Positions 33,942-42,675 are shown, counted from the first letter of the stretch. The stretch is 64,000 bases of DNA from Myxococcus virescens (GCF_900101905.1 NZ_FNAJ01000005.1:124001-188000), one strand, 5' to 3'. The notes: a model not told the origin generated them from the sequence alone. Numbers and translations: made by a program.

Positions 33942-36050
33942 TCAGGCGCGGGCCTCCGCCGCGGAAGCGGCCTGGAGTGCCTCTGGCACCGGCTCGTACG
34001 CGCCCAGACGCATGCTGGCCTGGGCCCGGCCCTGGGTGCGGCCTCGCAGCCCGGTGACGTAGCCGAAGAGGCTGGCCATGGGCACCCGCGCGGAGATGAG
34101 CCGCACCCCGCCGCGCGCCTCCATGCCCAGCACCCGCCCCCGCCGCGCCGCCAGGTCCCCCAACACCTCGCCGAGGTACTCCTCGGGCGTGGTGACCTCC
34201 ACCTCCATCACCGGCTCCAACTGCTGCACGCCCGCCCTGTGCGCCGCCGCCTGGAGCGCCAGGGAGCCGGCCACGGCGAAGGCCTGAGGCGTGGAGTCAC
34301 GCACGTGCGTGTCCCCATCCAACAGCCGCACCTCCACGTCCACCAGCGGCACGCCGTCCCGCACGCCTCGGGCCATGGCCCCGGCCACGCCCTTCTCGAT
34401 GGCGGGCACCAGCTCCTTGGGAATGGTGCCCCCGCGCGTGTCGTCCGTGAAGACGAGCCCCGCGCCACGCGGCGCCGGCCCCACGTCCAGCACCACGTAC
34501 GCGTACTGTCCGGGCCCGCCCGACTGGCGGACGTGGCGGTACTCCTGCCGCACCTGGCGCCGGAGCGTGTCGCGCCAGGCCACCTTGGGCTGGCCCACGC
34601 GGGCCTCCACGCCGTGCTCTGTCCTCAAGCGGTCCACCACCACCTCCAGGTGCAGCTCACCCATCCCGGACAGCAGCACCTGGCCGCTCTCCGGGTCCAC
34701 GCCCACACGCAGCGACGGGTCCTCCGCCGCCAGCCGGTGCAGGCCGTCCTCCAGCTTCGTCAGCTCCGCGGGCGAGCGCGCCTCCACGGCGAGCTGCACC
34801 ACGGGCTCCATGACGCCCAGCGACTCCAGCACCACGGGCTCCGCCGGGTCGCACAACGTGTCGCCCGTGCGCACGCCCTTCAGGCCCAGCGCCGCGCAGA
34901 TGTCTCCCGCATGGACCTCCGCCACTTCTTCGCGGCGGTTGGCGTGCATGAACATCAAGCGCCCCACCCGCTCACGCCGCCCGGTGGCGGGGTTGAGCAG
35001 AACCGTGCCCGCGCGCAGCGTGCCCGAATAGACGCGGAGGAACACGATGCCGCCCACGGCCTTGTCGCTCATGAGCTTGAAGGCCAGGGCACAAGGCGGC
35101 CCCGAATCGGATACGGGCCGGGACACACGCGCCTCCTTGCCCGGAACAAAGCCCTCCACGGCGGGCATGTCCGACGGCGCGGGAAGGTAGTTGACGATGG
35201 CGTCCAGCAACATCTGCACTCCCTTCTTCTTGAAGGCCGACCCGCACAGCACCGGCACCAGCGTCCGCGCGAGCGCGCCCGAGCGCAGCGCGCGCTCCAG
35301 GTCCTCCGCGGTGATGTCCTCCAACCGTCCGTCCACGAACTTCTCCAGCACAGTGGCGTCCTCGTCCGCGCATGCCTCGATGAGCCGCAGCCGCTGCGCC
35401 TCCACCTCCGCGCGCACCGCCTCCGGCAAGGCCTGGCCGTCGACGAAGCTTCCGTCCTCCCCGTCGAACATGACGGCCCGCATGCGCACCAGGTCCACCA
35501 GCCCGCGGAACGCCGAGCCCTCGCCCAGGGGCCACTGCACGGCCACCGGCCGCGCGCCCAGCCGCGCCTGGATGGACGCGACGCTCATGGCGAAGTCCGC
35601 GCCCACCTTGTCCATCTTGTTGATGAAGGCGATGCGCGGCACGTTGTACCGGTCCGCCTGCCGCCACACCGCCTCCGACTGGGGCTCCACACCCTGGCTC
35701 GCGTCGAAGACGGCGACCGCGCCGTCCAGCACGCGCAGCGAGCGCTCCACTTCGATGGTGAAGTCCACGTGCCCTGGGGTGTCCAGGACGTTGATGCGGT
35801 GGGGCACACCCGCGCCCATCCCCTGCCGGGGTTGCCAGAACGCGGTGGTGGCCGCGGAGGTGATGGTGATGCCGCGCTGCCGCTCCTGTGGCAGCCAGTC
35901 CATCTCCGTGGCTCCGTCGTGCACCTCTCCCACGGAGTGGATGCGACCGGTGAAGAAGAGGACGCGCTCGGTGAGCGTCGTCTTCCCCGCGTCGATGTGC
36001 GCCATGATGCCGATGTTGCGGTACCGCTCGATGCGTGTGTGGCGAGACAT
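33942..36050 (-). CDS. fusA: Elongation factor G paralogue (translational GTPase)
   Basis: 702 residues from the ATG at 36050, which has GGAG 6 nt upstream and gives the canonical EF-G N-terminus ([19 protein letters not shown]). GTPase motifs are AHIDAGKT (17-24), RGITI, DTPGH and NKMD. Domains II-V follow, with a domain IV segment ([10 protein letters not shown]) and the C-terminal EF-G fold. Several positions depart from housekeeping [14 protein letters not shown] in the switch region, [15 protein letters not shown] in domain IV, and a short C-terminus. No ribosomal-protein or tuf genes are adjacent, so this is probably a second EF-G, not the str-operon copy. A leader of roughly 350 nt precedes it (see promoter and leader ORF). 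Confidence 0.9.
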   Translation of the reverse strand: MSRHTRIERYRNIGIMAHIDAGKTTLTERVLFFTGRIHSVGEVHDGATEMDWLPQERQRGITITSAATTAFWQPRQGMGAGVPHRINVLDTPGHVDFTIEVERSLRVLDGAVAVFDASQGVEPQSEAVWRQADRYNVPRIAFINKMDKVGADFAMSVASIQARLGARPVAVQWPLGEGSAFRGLVDLVRMRAVMFDGEDGSFVDGQALPEAVRAEVEAQRLRLIEACADEDATVLEKFVDGRLEDITAEDLERALRSGALARTLVPVLCGSAFKKKGVQMLLDAIVNYLPAPSDMPAVEGFVPGKEARVSRPVSDSGPPCALAFKLMSDKAVGGIVFLRVYSGTLRAGTVLLNPATGRRERVGRLMFMHANRREEVAEVHAGDICAALGLKGVRTGDTLCDPAEPVVLESLGVMEPVVQLAVEARSPAELTKLEDGLHRLAAEDPSLRVGVDPESGQVLLSGMGELHLEVVVDRLRTEHGVEARVGQPKVAWRDTLRRQVRQEYRHVRQSGGPGQYAYVVLDVGPAPRGAGLVFTDDTRGGTIPKELVPAIEKGVAGAMARGVRDGVPLVDVEVRLLDGDTHVRDSTPQAFAVAGSLALQAAAHRAGVQQLEPVMEVEVTTPEEYLGEVLGDLAARRGRVLGMEARGGVRLISARVPMASLFGYVTGLRGRTQGRAQASMRLGAYEPVPEALQAASAAEARA

Positions 36051-36293
36051 GAAGGACTCCCGTTCCCGTCGAGCAGCGAGGCCCGCGGGTTGAATTGAGG
36101 CGCTGGTTGAGATGAAGGGATGACGCCGCGAACGCCTCAGCGGCACGCACGCGCGACTCGCCGGAGGGGCACGTCAGGCCCGCTCAGGGACGCGTGAGGG
36201 CACACGAGGACGCGGCAAGAGAGAGGGCGGAGCCGGGGCTCACGGCACACGGGAACCAGCCAACCCGCGCGCCGGAGACACCGGTCCGCCAAC

Positions 36294-36395
36294 TCAAATG
36301 TCGAGCAGAACCTCGTGACGGGGGGCGAGGCACACGTCCGCCGCCGGCGCGAACGTGCGCGCACACAGCAGGGCGTTGAAGAAGGCGGGCCTCAT
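36294..36395 (-). CDS. Possible leader peptide upstream of the EF-G paralogue
   Basis: A 33-codon frame starts at the ATG at 36395 (MRPAFFNALLCARTF...) and ends with TGA at 36294. The ATG lies only about 12 bp below a good promoter -10, so the transcript would be nearly leaderless. It ends about 240 nt before the EF-G start. Peptide and position suit a regulatory upstream ORF, but a chance frame in GC-rich DNA is equally possible. Confidence 0.25.
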   Translation of the reverse strand: MRPAFFNALLCARTFAPAADVCLAPRHEVLLDI

Positions 36396-36404
36396 GATGC
36401 GTTT

Positions 36405-36433
36405 GAATTAAAGCACAGACGCCGTGTTGTCAA
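36405..36433 (-). promoter_or_regulatory. Sigma70-type promoter for the EF-G paralogue
   Basis: Read on the - strand: a perfect TTGACA (36433-36428), then TTTAAT after 15 bp (36412-36407) or TAATTC after 17 bp (36410-36405). The segment is the only A/T-rich patch in this gap. It implies a 5' leader of roughly 350 nt before the EF-G gene. Confidence 0.55.
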
Positions 36434-36484
36434 TCCGGGCGCGGGTGCGAATACGCGAGCCCGGAATGACAGACATGCGCGCCG

Positions 36485-37675
36485 TCAGGTGCTGAGCGCC
36501 CGCACGCGCGCCGCGAGGTTGTGCGTGAAGAGGCGGAAGATGCGCAGCGCCGCCGCGTCATGCGTGTCCAGGTAGTGCTGGAAACCCGCGCGGGTGACGC
36601 GCAGCGCGCGGACCGCCGTGCGCGCGCGGACCTGGGCGGACACCGGGGCATCCTGCACCAGGGAGATTTCTCCCAGGTAGGCGCCAGGCCCCAGCGTGTT
36701 GAGCCGGCGCGCGTCCGTCTCCGGCCCGCTGAACACGTCCACCTCGCCCTCCAGGAGCACGAAGAGGCCGCTGCCCGGCGAGCCCTTCTCCAGCAGCACC
36801 GCGCCCGCCGGGATGAGCACCTGCCGCGCCACGCGGTACAGGTCCTTCATGTCCTCGAGCGACAGCTCTCCGAAGATGGGGATGGCCTTCAGGTAGTGGT
36901 AGCCATTGGACTCCGGCGCCGCCGCGTTCGAGGGCAGACGCGCGATGACGGCCTCGGCCTCCGCGTCCATGCCCAGGCGGCGCAGCAGCCGGGCCTTCTC
37001 CGCCGCCAGCGCCGGGTCTCCCCGCGCCGACTCCGTGCCGCGCACCGTGTCGGCCAGGAGCGCCAGCGCACGCCGTGTGAAGCCCTCGCCATCCAGCAGC
37101 TTGCACATGCGCAGCACGGACTCCAGGTGACGCGGGTCGCCGGAGGGAACGCTCGCGAGCGCTTCCACCTCCGCGTGCGGCTGGCCCAGCTCGCGGTAGA
37201 GCTGCGCCGCCTCGTACGGACGCCCCAGACGCACCAGGCAGTGCGCCATGGCCTCACGCGCGCCCAGGCCGCGGTAGGCCTCCAGCGCGCGCTCCATGGC
37301 GCCGCCCCGCTCGAAAGCGGCCGCGGCGCGCTCCACCTCACCCGCGCGCAGGTACGCCTCCGCCGCGTCCACGTAACGCCCGCCCTGGACGTACAGCTCC
37401 GCCACCAGGGCCGCGGCGCCGCAGCCATCCAGCAGGCGCGCGGCGCCCGAGAAGTCGCGGGCCTGGCGCAGGACTTCCGCCAGACGCTGGCGCTCCGCCA
37501 CCGCGGCCTGCGCGGCCTCCTTCTGGAGCCGCTCGCGTTGGGAGCTCCCCAGCTCCTCGTAGAGCTGCGCCGCCACCTCGGACGACGGCTGCGTGAGCAG
37601 CCCGTGGAACGCTCCCTCCCCCGGGACTGCTGCTCGGGGGCCCTCCAAACTCATCTCCGCCTCGGACCGCGACAT
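36485..37675 (-). CDS. TPR-like protein with C-terminal cyclic-nucleotide-binding-type domain
   Basis: 396 residues from the ATG at 37675, which has GGGGGAGG 6 nt upstream; a much longer frame upstream overlaps the FKBP gene and is rejected. Residues about 50-230 are helical repeats of TPR style (AAEAYLRAGEVERAAAAFERGGAMERALEAYR and similar). Residues about 260-370 form a Crp-like beta-roll (FGELSLEDMKDLYRVA, GSGLFVLLEGEVDVF, YLGEISLVQDAPVSAQVRA). In the phosphate-binding cassette the usual Arg before Thr/Ser-Ala is Val (PVSAQ), so cAMP binding is doubtful. No DNA-binding helix-turn-helix follows, so it is not a Crp-type transcription factor. It could be a scaffold or sensor; its partner is unknown. 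Confidence 0.8.
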   Translation of the reverse strand: MSRSEAEMSLEGPRAAVPGEGAFHGLLTQPSSEVAAQLYEELGSSQRERLQKEAAQAAVAERQRLAEVLRQARDFSGAARLLDGCGAAALVAELYVQGGRYVDAAEAYLRAGEVERAAAAFERGGAMERALEAYRGLGAREAMAHCLVRLGRPYEAAQLYRELGQPHAEVEALASVPSGDPRHLESVLRMCKLLDGEGFTRRALALLADTVRGTESARGDPALAAEKARLLRRLGMDAEAEAVIARLPSNAAAPESNGYHYLKAIPIFGELSLEDMKDLYRVARQVLIPAGAVLLEKGSPGSGLFVLLEGEVDVFSGPETDARRLNTLGPGAYLGEISLVQDAPVSAQVRARTAVRALRVTRAGFQHYLDTHDAAALRIFRLFTHNLAARVRALST

Positions 37676-37793
37676 CGCTCGCCTCCCCCATTCCGGGTCA
37701 CCACGAACCTCCAGGCCGGTCCACACCGACCCGGACTTCCCGGAAGACAAGGAAATCCTATAGCACGTCGACGAGCGGAGTTCCTCGCCTCCG

Positions 37794-38270
37794 TCAGCGG
37801 ACGGACACGAGCTCGGTGTCGAAGATGAGGACCGTGTACGGCGGAATCCGGCTGCCTGAGCCGCTGGCGCCATAACCCAGGGACGACGGGATGATGAGGC
37901 GACGACGGCCCCCCACGCGCATGCCGGCGATGCCTTCATCCCAGCCCGCGATGACCTGCCCCGTGCCCAGGGTGAAGCCGATGGCGGGCCCGTTGCCGGT
38001 GGCGTCGAAGCTGCGGCCGTCCGGCAGGTAGCCCGTGTAGCGCACCTGCACGCGATTGCCCGCCTGGGCCTGCGCGCCATCCTCCACGATGAAGGTGTCC
38101 TGGATGTAGAGCCCGCTTTCCAGGCGGGTCATCTCGGCCAGGTCCACATTGAGCGACTCCGCGTACGTCACCTTGGTCGGGTCTCCCGAGTCGGGGTTGA
38201 CGCTTTCGTCGTCGCCACAGCCGAGCAGCGAGACAGCCAGGAGCATGGGAACCAGCAGGGAGCGGAGCAT
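37794..38270 (-). CDS. FKBP-type peptidyl-prolyl cis-trans isomerase lipoprotein
   Basis: 158 residues from the ATG at 38270. The N-terminus MLRSLLVPMLLAVSLLGCG is a lipoprotein signal with the lipobox Cys at about 18, and AGG stands about 6 nt before the start. The FKBP fold covers about 55-158: VQVRYTGYLPDGRSFDAT, GFTLGTGQVIAGWDEGIAGM, GGRRRLIIPSSLGYG and a terminal LIFDTELVSV. The active-site aromatic and Asp positions of the family (Y, F, D, W, Y) are recognisable. It should assist proline isomerisation in folding of envelope proteins, anchored in the cell envelope. It diverges from the metallophosphoesterase gene with about 170 bp between starts. Confidence 0.92.
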   Translation of the reverse strand: MLRSLLVPMLLAVSLLGCGDDESVNPDSGDPTKVTYAESLNVDLAEMTRLESGLYIQDTFIVEDGAQAQAGNRVQVRYTGYLPDGRSFDATGNGPAIGFTLGTGQVIAGWDEGIAGMRVGGRRRLIIPSSLGYGASGSGSRIPPYTVLIFDTELVSVR

Positions 38271-38440
38271 GACGACCTCGAAGGGGAGCGTGAACCGGGT
38301 ATCGGCCTCGCGGGATGGCGAAGCCTGCCCCGGCGCGGCGGCGTGGGAAAGGGGCCAGCGGTGTGCCCATGCCGCCTTCCCGCCTGCCCCCCTGGAATCC
38401 TGGAGCGCGGCGAGAACGCATTCGTTATGCAGGATTCCCG

Positions 38441-39637
38441 ATGCCACGCTGGGTCAGCCTGCTCCTCTTCTTCGTTCCCGTGCTCGCCGTCCTGGCGGTG
38501 GGCCATGTCTATCTCTACCGCCGGCTCGTCCGTGACGTGACGAAGCGCAAGTGGCTGCGGCGCACCGCCCAGGGTCTGTTCGCCGTGGGCTTCGTCGGAG
38601 CCCTGAGCGCGCGGGCCATTGGCTCCGTGCTGCCCTCCGAGGGCGCCCAGCGCCTGGGCATCGTCTTCCTCCTGTGGATTGGCCTGGTCCTCTACCTGCT
38701 CATGTTCACCCTGGCGGTGGACCTGGTACGGGCCCTGGCCGCGTGGCGTGAGCGCCGCAACGCGCGCGCGGAGACGACGGCCCCCACCGCGCCCGCGTCG
38801 CCGGAGCGCCGGGCGCTGCTGGGTCAGGGGCTCGCGGTGGGCGCGGGGCTCGCGGGCGTGGCGGTGAGCACCTACGGCGGCTGGCGCGCGTACCACCCAC
38901 CCGATGTGCGAGACATCCCCGTGCGGCTGCCCCACCTGCCGCGCGAGCTGGAAGGTCTCACGCTGGTGCAGCTCACCGACATCCACATCGGCGGGGTGAT
39001 TCAGCGCCGCTTCATGGATGAGCTGGTGTCCCGCACCAACGCACTCAAGCCGGACGTCATCGCCATCACCGGGGACCTGGTGGACGGCTCCGTGAATGCG
39101 CTGGGGGGCTTCGCCGCCAGCCTGGGGAAGCTGAGCGCGCGGTACGGCACCTGGTTCGTGACCGGCAACCACGACTACTACTCGGGCGCCGATTCGTGGG
39201 TCGCCTTCCTGGAGGGGCTGGGCATCCACACGCTGCGCAACCGCTCCGTGTCCATTGGCGACGGCGCGGCCTCCTTCCAACTGGCGGGTGTGGACGACTG
39301 GAGCGCGCACCGTATGGGCGAGCGCGGCTATGACCTGGACGCGGCGCTGCGCGACGTGCGGCCCGACCGCGCCTCCGTGCTGCTGGCGCACCAGCCGTCC
39401 AACTTCGACGAGGTGGCCCGGCGCGGCGTGGGGCTCCAAGTCTCAGGGCACACGCACGGCGGACAGATGTTCCCGGGCAACCTGATGGGCGACCTCATCT
39501 GGGGAGACCGCAACGCGGGCCTGAGCCGCACGGGCGACTCGCTCATCTACGTCAGCCGGGGTTGTGGCTTCGTGGGCCCACCCATGCGCGTGGGCGCGCC
39601 CCCGGAGATTGCCCGACTGGTGCTGCTGCCCGCGTAG
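38441..39637 (+). CDS. Membrane-anchored metallophosphoesterase (YkuE/YaeI-like)
   Basis: 398 residues from the ATG at 38441 with AGGA 7 nt upstream. The first 150 residues hold about four hydrophobic segments, then a twin-Arg-like stretch (RRALLGQGLAVGAGLAGV). The catalytic domain (about 160-398) carries the dimetal motifs TDIHIGG, GDLVDG, GNHDYY, AHQP and SGHTHGGQ. Relatives with this layout are calcineurin-like phosphoesterases facing the membrane or periplasm, some acting on UDP-diacylglucosamine-type lipids; the substrate here is not known. It converges with gufA, the two stop codons being 6 bp apart. Confidence 0.88.
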   Translation: MPRWVSLLLFFVPVLAVLAVGHVYLYRRLVRDVTKRKWLRRTAQGLFAVGFVGALSARAIGSVLPSEGAQRLGIVFLLWIGLVLYLLMFTLAVDLVRALAAWRERRNARAETTAPTAPASPERRALLGQGLAVGAGLAGVAVSTYGGWRAYHPPDVRDIPVRLPHLPRELEGLTLVQLTDIHIGGVIQRRFMDELVSRTNALKPDVIAITGDLVDGSVNALGGFAASLGKLSARYGTWFVTGNHDYYSGADSWVAFLEGLGIHTLRNRSVSIGDGAASFQLAGVDDWSAHRMGERGYDLDAALRDVRPDRASVLLAHQPSNFDEVARRGVGLQVSGHTHGGQMFPGNLMGDLIWGDRNAGLSRTGDSLIYVSRGCGFVGPPMRVGAPPEIARLVLLPA

Positions 39638-39643
39638 GCCGCG

Positions 39644-40408
39644 TCAGCCCAGCGACATGTCCAGCACCAGCGCGAGCACGAAGCCCCACATGAGGCCGGT
39701 GGTGGCCTCGCGCTCGAAGCCGCCGCGGTGGCTCTCCGGAATCATCTCGTGGCTGATGACATAGAGCATCGCCCCGCCCGCGAAGGCCAGCCCCCACGGC
39801 AGCAGCGCGGAGCTGAGTGACAGGGCCAGGAGGCCGAACAGCGCTCCGACCGGCTCCACCAGGCCGGTGAGCAGCGTCAGGAACGCGGCGCGCGACGCGG
39901 ACGCCCCCGTGGCCCTCAGCGCCAGCGCCACCACCAGACCTTCGGGAATGTTCTGCGCGCCGATTCCCAGCGCCACCGACAGACCCAGCTCCGGCTGCGG
40001 CGCGGCGAACGACACGCCCACCGCCAGGCCTTCCGGGAAGTTGTGCAGCGTCATGGCCAGCACGAACAGCAGCGCGCTGTTCCACTTCGTGCCGCCATGG
40101 CCCTCGTGGCCCTTGAGCACGTGTTCGTGCGGCATCAGGTCGTGCCACACGCGCAGGAACAGCCCACCCAGCAACACCCCCGCCGCCACGCGCAGTGCCG
40201 CCGAAGGCCCGTCATGGCCCTGCCCTTTCACCAACTCCATCGAGGGGATGACCAGCGAGAAGGACGTGGCCGCCAGCATCACGCCCGCGCTGAAGCCCAA
40301 CATCCGGTCCTGGGCCTTCCGGCTGAGCTCCGAGGTGACGAGCACGGGCAGCGCGCCCAGTCCCGTCGCCGTGCCCGCCAGCAGGCTTGCCACCAACCCC
40401 GCCCCCAT
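39644..40408 (-). CDS. gufA: GufA, ZIP-family metal transporter
   Basis: 254 residues from the ATG at 40408, the length I recall for M. xanthus GufA, the founder of the GufA branch of ZIP transporters. A GTG 24 bp upstream (40432) is an alternative start. ZIP hallmarks are HNFPEGLAVGVSF in one transmembrane helix and GIGAQNIPEGLVVALAL in the next, both supplying metal-binding His, Asn and Glu, with a His-rich cytoplasmic loop (HDLMPHEHVLKGHEGHGG) before them. About eight hydrophobic helices are visible. It should import zinc or related divalent metals across the inner membrane. It diverges from carQRS and shares the intergenic control region. Confidence 0.93.
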   Translation of the reverse strand: MGAGLVASLLAGTATGLGALPVLVTSELSRKAQDRMLGFSAGVMLAATSFSLVIPSMELVKGQGHDGPSAALRVAAGVLLGGLFLRVWHDLMPHEHVLKGHEGHGGTKWNSALLFVLAMTLHNFPEGLAVGVSFAAPQPELGLSVALGIGAQNIPEGLVVALALRATGASASRAAFLTLLTGLVEPVGALFGLLALSLSSALLPWGLAFAGGAMLYVISHEMIPESHRGGFEREATTGLMWGFVLALVLDMSLG

Positions 40409-40518
40409 GCCTTCGATGCTCCAATGGTCCACGCGTCCGAGGTGCCTCCGCGCCCAACACTAACGGCCTCGCCCTCCAGGGCAGGACGGGATGTTGCTAG
40501 CGTTCGCAACCCCGTGAC

Positions 40519-40533
40519 TTTCCAGAGCTTTCC
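40519..40533 (+). promoter_or_regulatory. CarD-type binding site upstream of carQRS
   Basis: TTTCCAGAGCTTTCC: two TTTCC tracts separated by 5 bp. This is the sequence I know as the CarD minor-groove site of the M. xanthus carQRS promoter. Its centre is about 70 bp before the predicted transcription start, which agrees with that placement. Confidence 0.85.
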
Positions 40534-40561
40534 TCACCGAACCTTGAGAATCGCGACCGCC

Positions 40562-40589
40562 GGAAACACTTTCGCGGGTGGCCCGTAGA
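40562..40589 (+). promoter_or_regulatory. ECF-type promoter of carQRS
   Basis: GGAAAC (40562-40567) resembles an ECF -35 element, and CGTAGA (40584-40589) follows after 16 bp as -10. Transcription would start near 40596, about 30 bp before the carQ ATG chosen here. CarQ itself is known to drive this promoter in the light. Confidence 0.6.
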
Positions 40590-40627
40590 GGAGTCGGGTG
40601 ATGCGGAGCCAAACGGACGAAGCACTC

Positions 40628-41152
40628 ATGGAACGGTTTCGCGACGGAGCACAGGACGCCTTCGAGGACCTCTTCGCGCGGCACGCGCCGCGGGTCCAAG
40701 GCTTCCTGGCCCGGATGGTGCGCAATGGCGCGCTCGCGGAAGATTTGCTGCAGGCCACCTTCTTGTCCGTCATCCGCTCGCGGGGCCGCTACGAGCCCGG
40801 CACCCGCTTCACCCCCTGGCTGATGACCATTGCCGCGAACGCCGCGCGGGACGCGCTGAGGCATCAGCGACACGTAGACGCCTATGCATCCCAGGAGGAC
40901 TCCGCGACGCCCGCATCCCCGGCGCCGGATGACAGCGACCCGTCGCTGCGCAGGCACCTGCTGGACGCCTTGCAACAACTCCACCCGGACCACCGTGAAG
41001 CCGTGGTGCTCAGCAAGGTGGAGGGCTGGTCCTTCGAGGAGATCGGCGCGCTGCGGGGGATCAGCCCTGGCGCCGCGCGGCTGCGGGCGCACCGGGGCTA
41101 CGAGAAGCTGCGCGAACTGCTGGGCGAGCTGGCGCTGGAGGTGGCGCGATGA
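40628..41152 (+). CDS. carQ: CarQ, light-activated ECF RNA polymerase sigma factor
   Basis: 174 residues from the ATG at 40628, the length I recall for M. xanthus CarQ. Region 2 has FEDLFARHAPRVQGFL, AEDLLQATFLSVIRSRGRYEPGTRFTPWLMTIAANAARDALR; region 4 has LPDHREAVVLSKVEGWSFEEIGALRGISPGAARLR-type sequence, typical of ECF sigma factors. ATG40601 and GTG40598 are in frame and have a stronger AGAGGAG upstream, but they would fall on or next to the predicted transcription start. Known role: CarQ is held at the membrane by CarR in the dark and, when released by light, transcribes carQRS and carotenoid genes. The stop overlaps carR by ATGA. Confidence 0.92.
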   Translation: MERFRDGAQDAFEDLFARHAPRVQGFLARMVRNGALAEDLLQATFLSVIRSRGRYEPGTRFTPWLMTIAANAARDALRHQRHVDAYASQEDSATPASPAPDDSDPSLRRHLLDALQQLHPDHREAVVLSKVEGWSFEEIGALRGISPGAARLRAHRGYEKLRELLGELALEVAR

Positions 41153-41814
41153 AGCCACCGATGGACCTGGACCAGTTGCTCACCCAGACGCCCGCGAAGG
41201 ACAACGCCGCGCTGGAGCGCGTGCTCGCCGCGGCCCGGGGTGAACTGGCGCTTCGCCGTCCGGTGCGGCGCTGGCGCACGCAGGCCGTCTGGTTGATGGC
41301 GGCGTCAGCGGGCCTGGGCCTGCTGGCGGCCGGGGTGATGCTCGCGGTGGGCGCGGTCACCGGCCCCCTGCTCCTGGCACGCGCGCCCCTGCTGGCCATG
41401 CTGGTGGGAACCAGCGCGGTGTGCGCCTGGGGTGCGCTGTCTCCCAAGGGCCGCTGGATGCGCCGGCTGGGCGTGGGGCTGGCGGTGGTCAGCGCGGCGG
41501 CCCTGGTGCTCGCCCGGGGCACGCCGCACAGTCACCCATCACTCCCGGGCTGGGTCTGCACCGTCAGTCACCTGGCCATTGGCGTGGTGCCGCTGGTGGT
41601 GGCGCTGTTCGCGCTGCGCGGGGCCTTCTTCCAGCCGCTGCGCGCCGTGGTGGCGGGCCTGTCGGTGGGTTCGACGGGCGCGCTGCTCGGAGAGCTCGCC
41701 TGTGAGCAGGACGGGCGGCACGTCCTCTCCCATCACCTGCCCGCATGGGTCGTCATCACCGTCGTGCTGGTGGTCATCTCGAAGTCGCTCAAGCCCCGTT
41801 CCTACGCGCCATGA
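41149..41814 (+). CDS. carR: CarR, membrane anti-sigma factor for CarQ
   Basis: 221 residues, the length I recall for CarR. A cytoplasmic N-terminus of about 45 residues precedes six hydrophobic helices (about 46-70, 75-97, 105-122, 137-155, 163-180, 196-214). The spacing of CTVSH, GELACEQDGRHVLSHHLPAW and six helices is that of DUF1109/NrsF-type anti-sigma proteins. Known role: it sequesters CarQ at the inner membrane in the dark and is inactivated in the light. Its start overlaps the carQ stop and its stop overlaps the carS start, both by ATGA, which would keep sigma and anti-sigma near equal amounts. Confidence 0.92.
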   Translation: MKPPMDLDQLLTQTPAKDNAALERVLAAARGELALRRPVRRWRTQAVWLMAASAGLGLLAAGVMLAVGAVTGPLLLARAPLLAMLVGTSAVCAWGALSPKGRWMRRLGVGLAVVSAAALVLARGTPHSHPSLPGWVCTVSHLAIGVVPLVVALFALRGAFFQPLRAVVAGLSVGSTGALLGELACEQDGRHVLSHHLPAWVVITVVLVVISKSLKPRSYAP

Positions 41815-42146
41815 TCCAGGACCCCTCACTCATCATCTGTCATGACGTGGACGGCGCACCGGTGCGCATTGGCGCGAAGGTGAAGGTCGTGCCGCACTCC
41901 GAGGACGGCACCATCAGCCAGCGCTTCCTGGGCCAGACGGGAATCGTCGTGGGGCTGGTGTTCGACGACCCAGCCACGCAGTACCCCGATGACCCGCTCA
42001 TCCAGGTGCTCGTCGAAGGGCTGGGCGAAGACCTCTTCTTCCCGGAGGAGCTGGAGCTGGCCCCGGAGTGGGCCCGCAACCGGATTGCCCAGCACCGTCA
42101 AGCCGTGCGGGCCGGCGGCCGGAGTTCGCAGGAGCGCGTGCCCTGA
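41811..42146 (+). CDS. carS: CarS, antirepressor of CarA
   Basis: 111 residues, acidic, matching M. xanthus CarS in length and in sequence as I remember it (MIQDPSLIICHDVDG at the start, QERVP at the end). The fold is a small SH3-like beta barrel, visible as alternating strands (VRIGAKVKVVPH, QTGIVVGLVFDD, IQVLVEGLGEDLFF). Known role: CarS mimics operator DNA, binds the repressor CarA and so frees the carotenoid biosynthesis promoter after light induction. It is translationally coupled to carR. The gene ends 16 bp before the stop of the convergent TPR-like gene. Confidence 0.93.
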   Translation: MIQDPSLIICHDVDGAPVRIGAKVKVVPHSEDGTISQRFLGQTGIVVGLVFDDPATQYPDDPLIQVLVEGLGEDLFFPEELELAPEWARNRIAQHRQAVRAGGRSSQERVP

Positions 42147-42162
42147 CGTGGCGGGCCCCGCG

Positions 42163-42675
42163 TCAGCGCATACCCGACTGCGCTCGCGCGAACGCCACCG
42201 CCTGAGAAATCGCCTTGGAGCTGGGAAAGAGGCTCCGCGCCCGTTCCTCTACCTCCAGCGCCGCCTCCAGTTGTCCCTGCGCGCCCAGCGCGTGAATCCA
42301 CCCCGCCCACGCTTCCTCCAGCAAGGCCATGGCGGCGCTGGCCGCGGAGGAGAAGGCGCGCTCCGCCTCATCCGGCGCCTGTCGCACCGAGACGAGGAAG
42401 TGTCCCAGCGCCAGCAGGGGCTCCGGGGCCCCCGCGGAGACGTCCGACGCGGAGCGGAGCACCTGCTCGACCTCGGACACCGCGGCCTCCGGGTCCGCCG
42501 CGTCGTGCCGGCCGGCCAGCAACGTGCGGCTCAACGACAGGAGATTGGGAACGAACGCGGGACAGCGCTGCGCCAGCGCGCGGTACGCCTCGAGCCGGTG
42601 ACCGCCCTCCAGCGGCTCCGCGTTCGCCAGCTTCCACTTCCTGCGCAGCTCCTGGGGGGACACGTGCTCGGACAT
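42163..42675 (-). CDS. Small helical-repeat (TPR-like) protein
   Basis: 170 residues, no signal peptide or membrane segment. The sequence is almost all helix-forming with alternating short and long Ala-rich segments (EAYRALAQRCPAFVPNLLSLSRTLL, PEPLLALGHFLVSV, EEAWAGWIHALGAQGQLEAALEVEERA), which looks like three degenerate TPR units. I recognise no catalytic motif. It reads convergently into carS and follows the outer-membrane protein gene on the same strand after a 50-bp gap, so the two could be co-transcribed. Role unknown; a protein-interaction module is the only inference I would make. Confidence 0.7.
   Translation of the reverse strand: MSEHVSPQELRRKWKLANAEPLEGGHRLEAYRALAQRCPAFVPNLLSLSRTLLAGRHDAADPEAAVSEVEQVLRSASDVSAGAPEPLLALGHFLVSVRQAPDEAERAFSSAASAAMALLEEAWAGWIHALGAQGQLEAALEVEERARSLFPSSKAISQAVAFARAQSGMR

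Larger units (their letters stand above)
36051..36484. other. 434-bp gap upstream of the EF-G paralogue
   Basis: It contains the predicted promoter (36405-36433) and a long transcribed leader with the 33-codon frame described separately. The rest (36060-36290) is very GC-rich, with no gene, tRNA or clear repeat. Confidence 0.5.

Noticed and set aside
34239-36098. 619-codon + strand frame opposite the EF-G gene
   Set aside because: Antisense shadow; the - strand carries all GTPase motifs.
37676-38080. N-terminal extension of the TPR/cyclic-nucleotide-type protein
   Set aside because: It would overlap the FKBP gene in another frame, and its Ser/Arg/Cys-rich peptide is that of a shadow frame.
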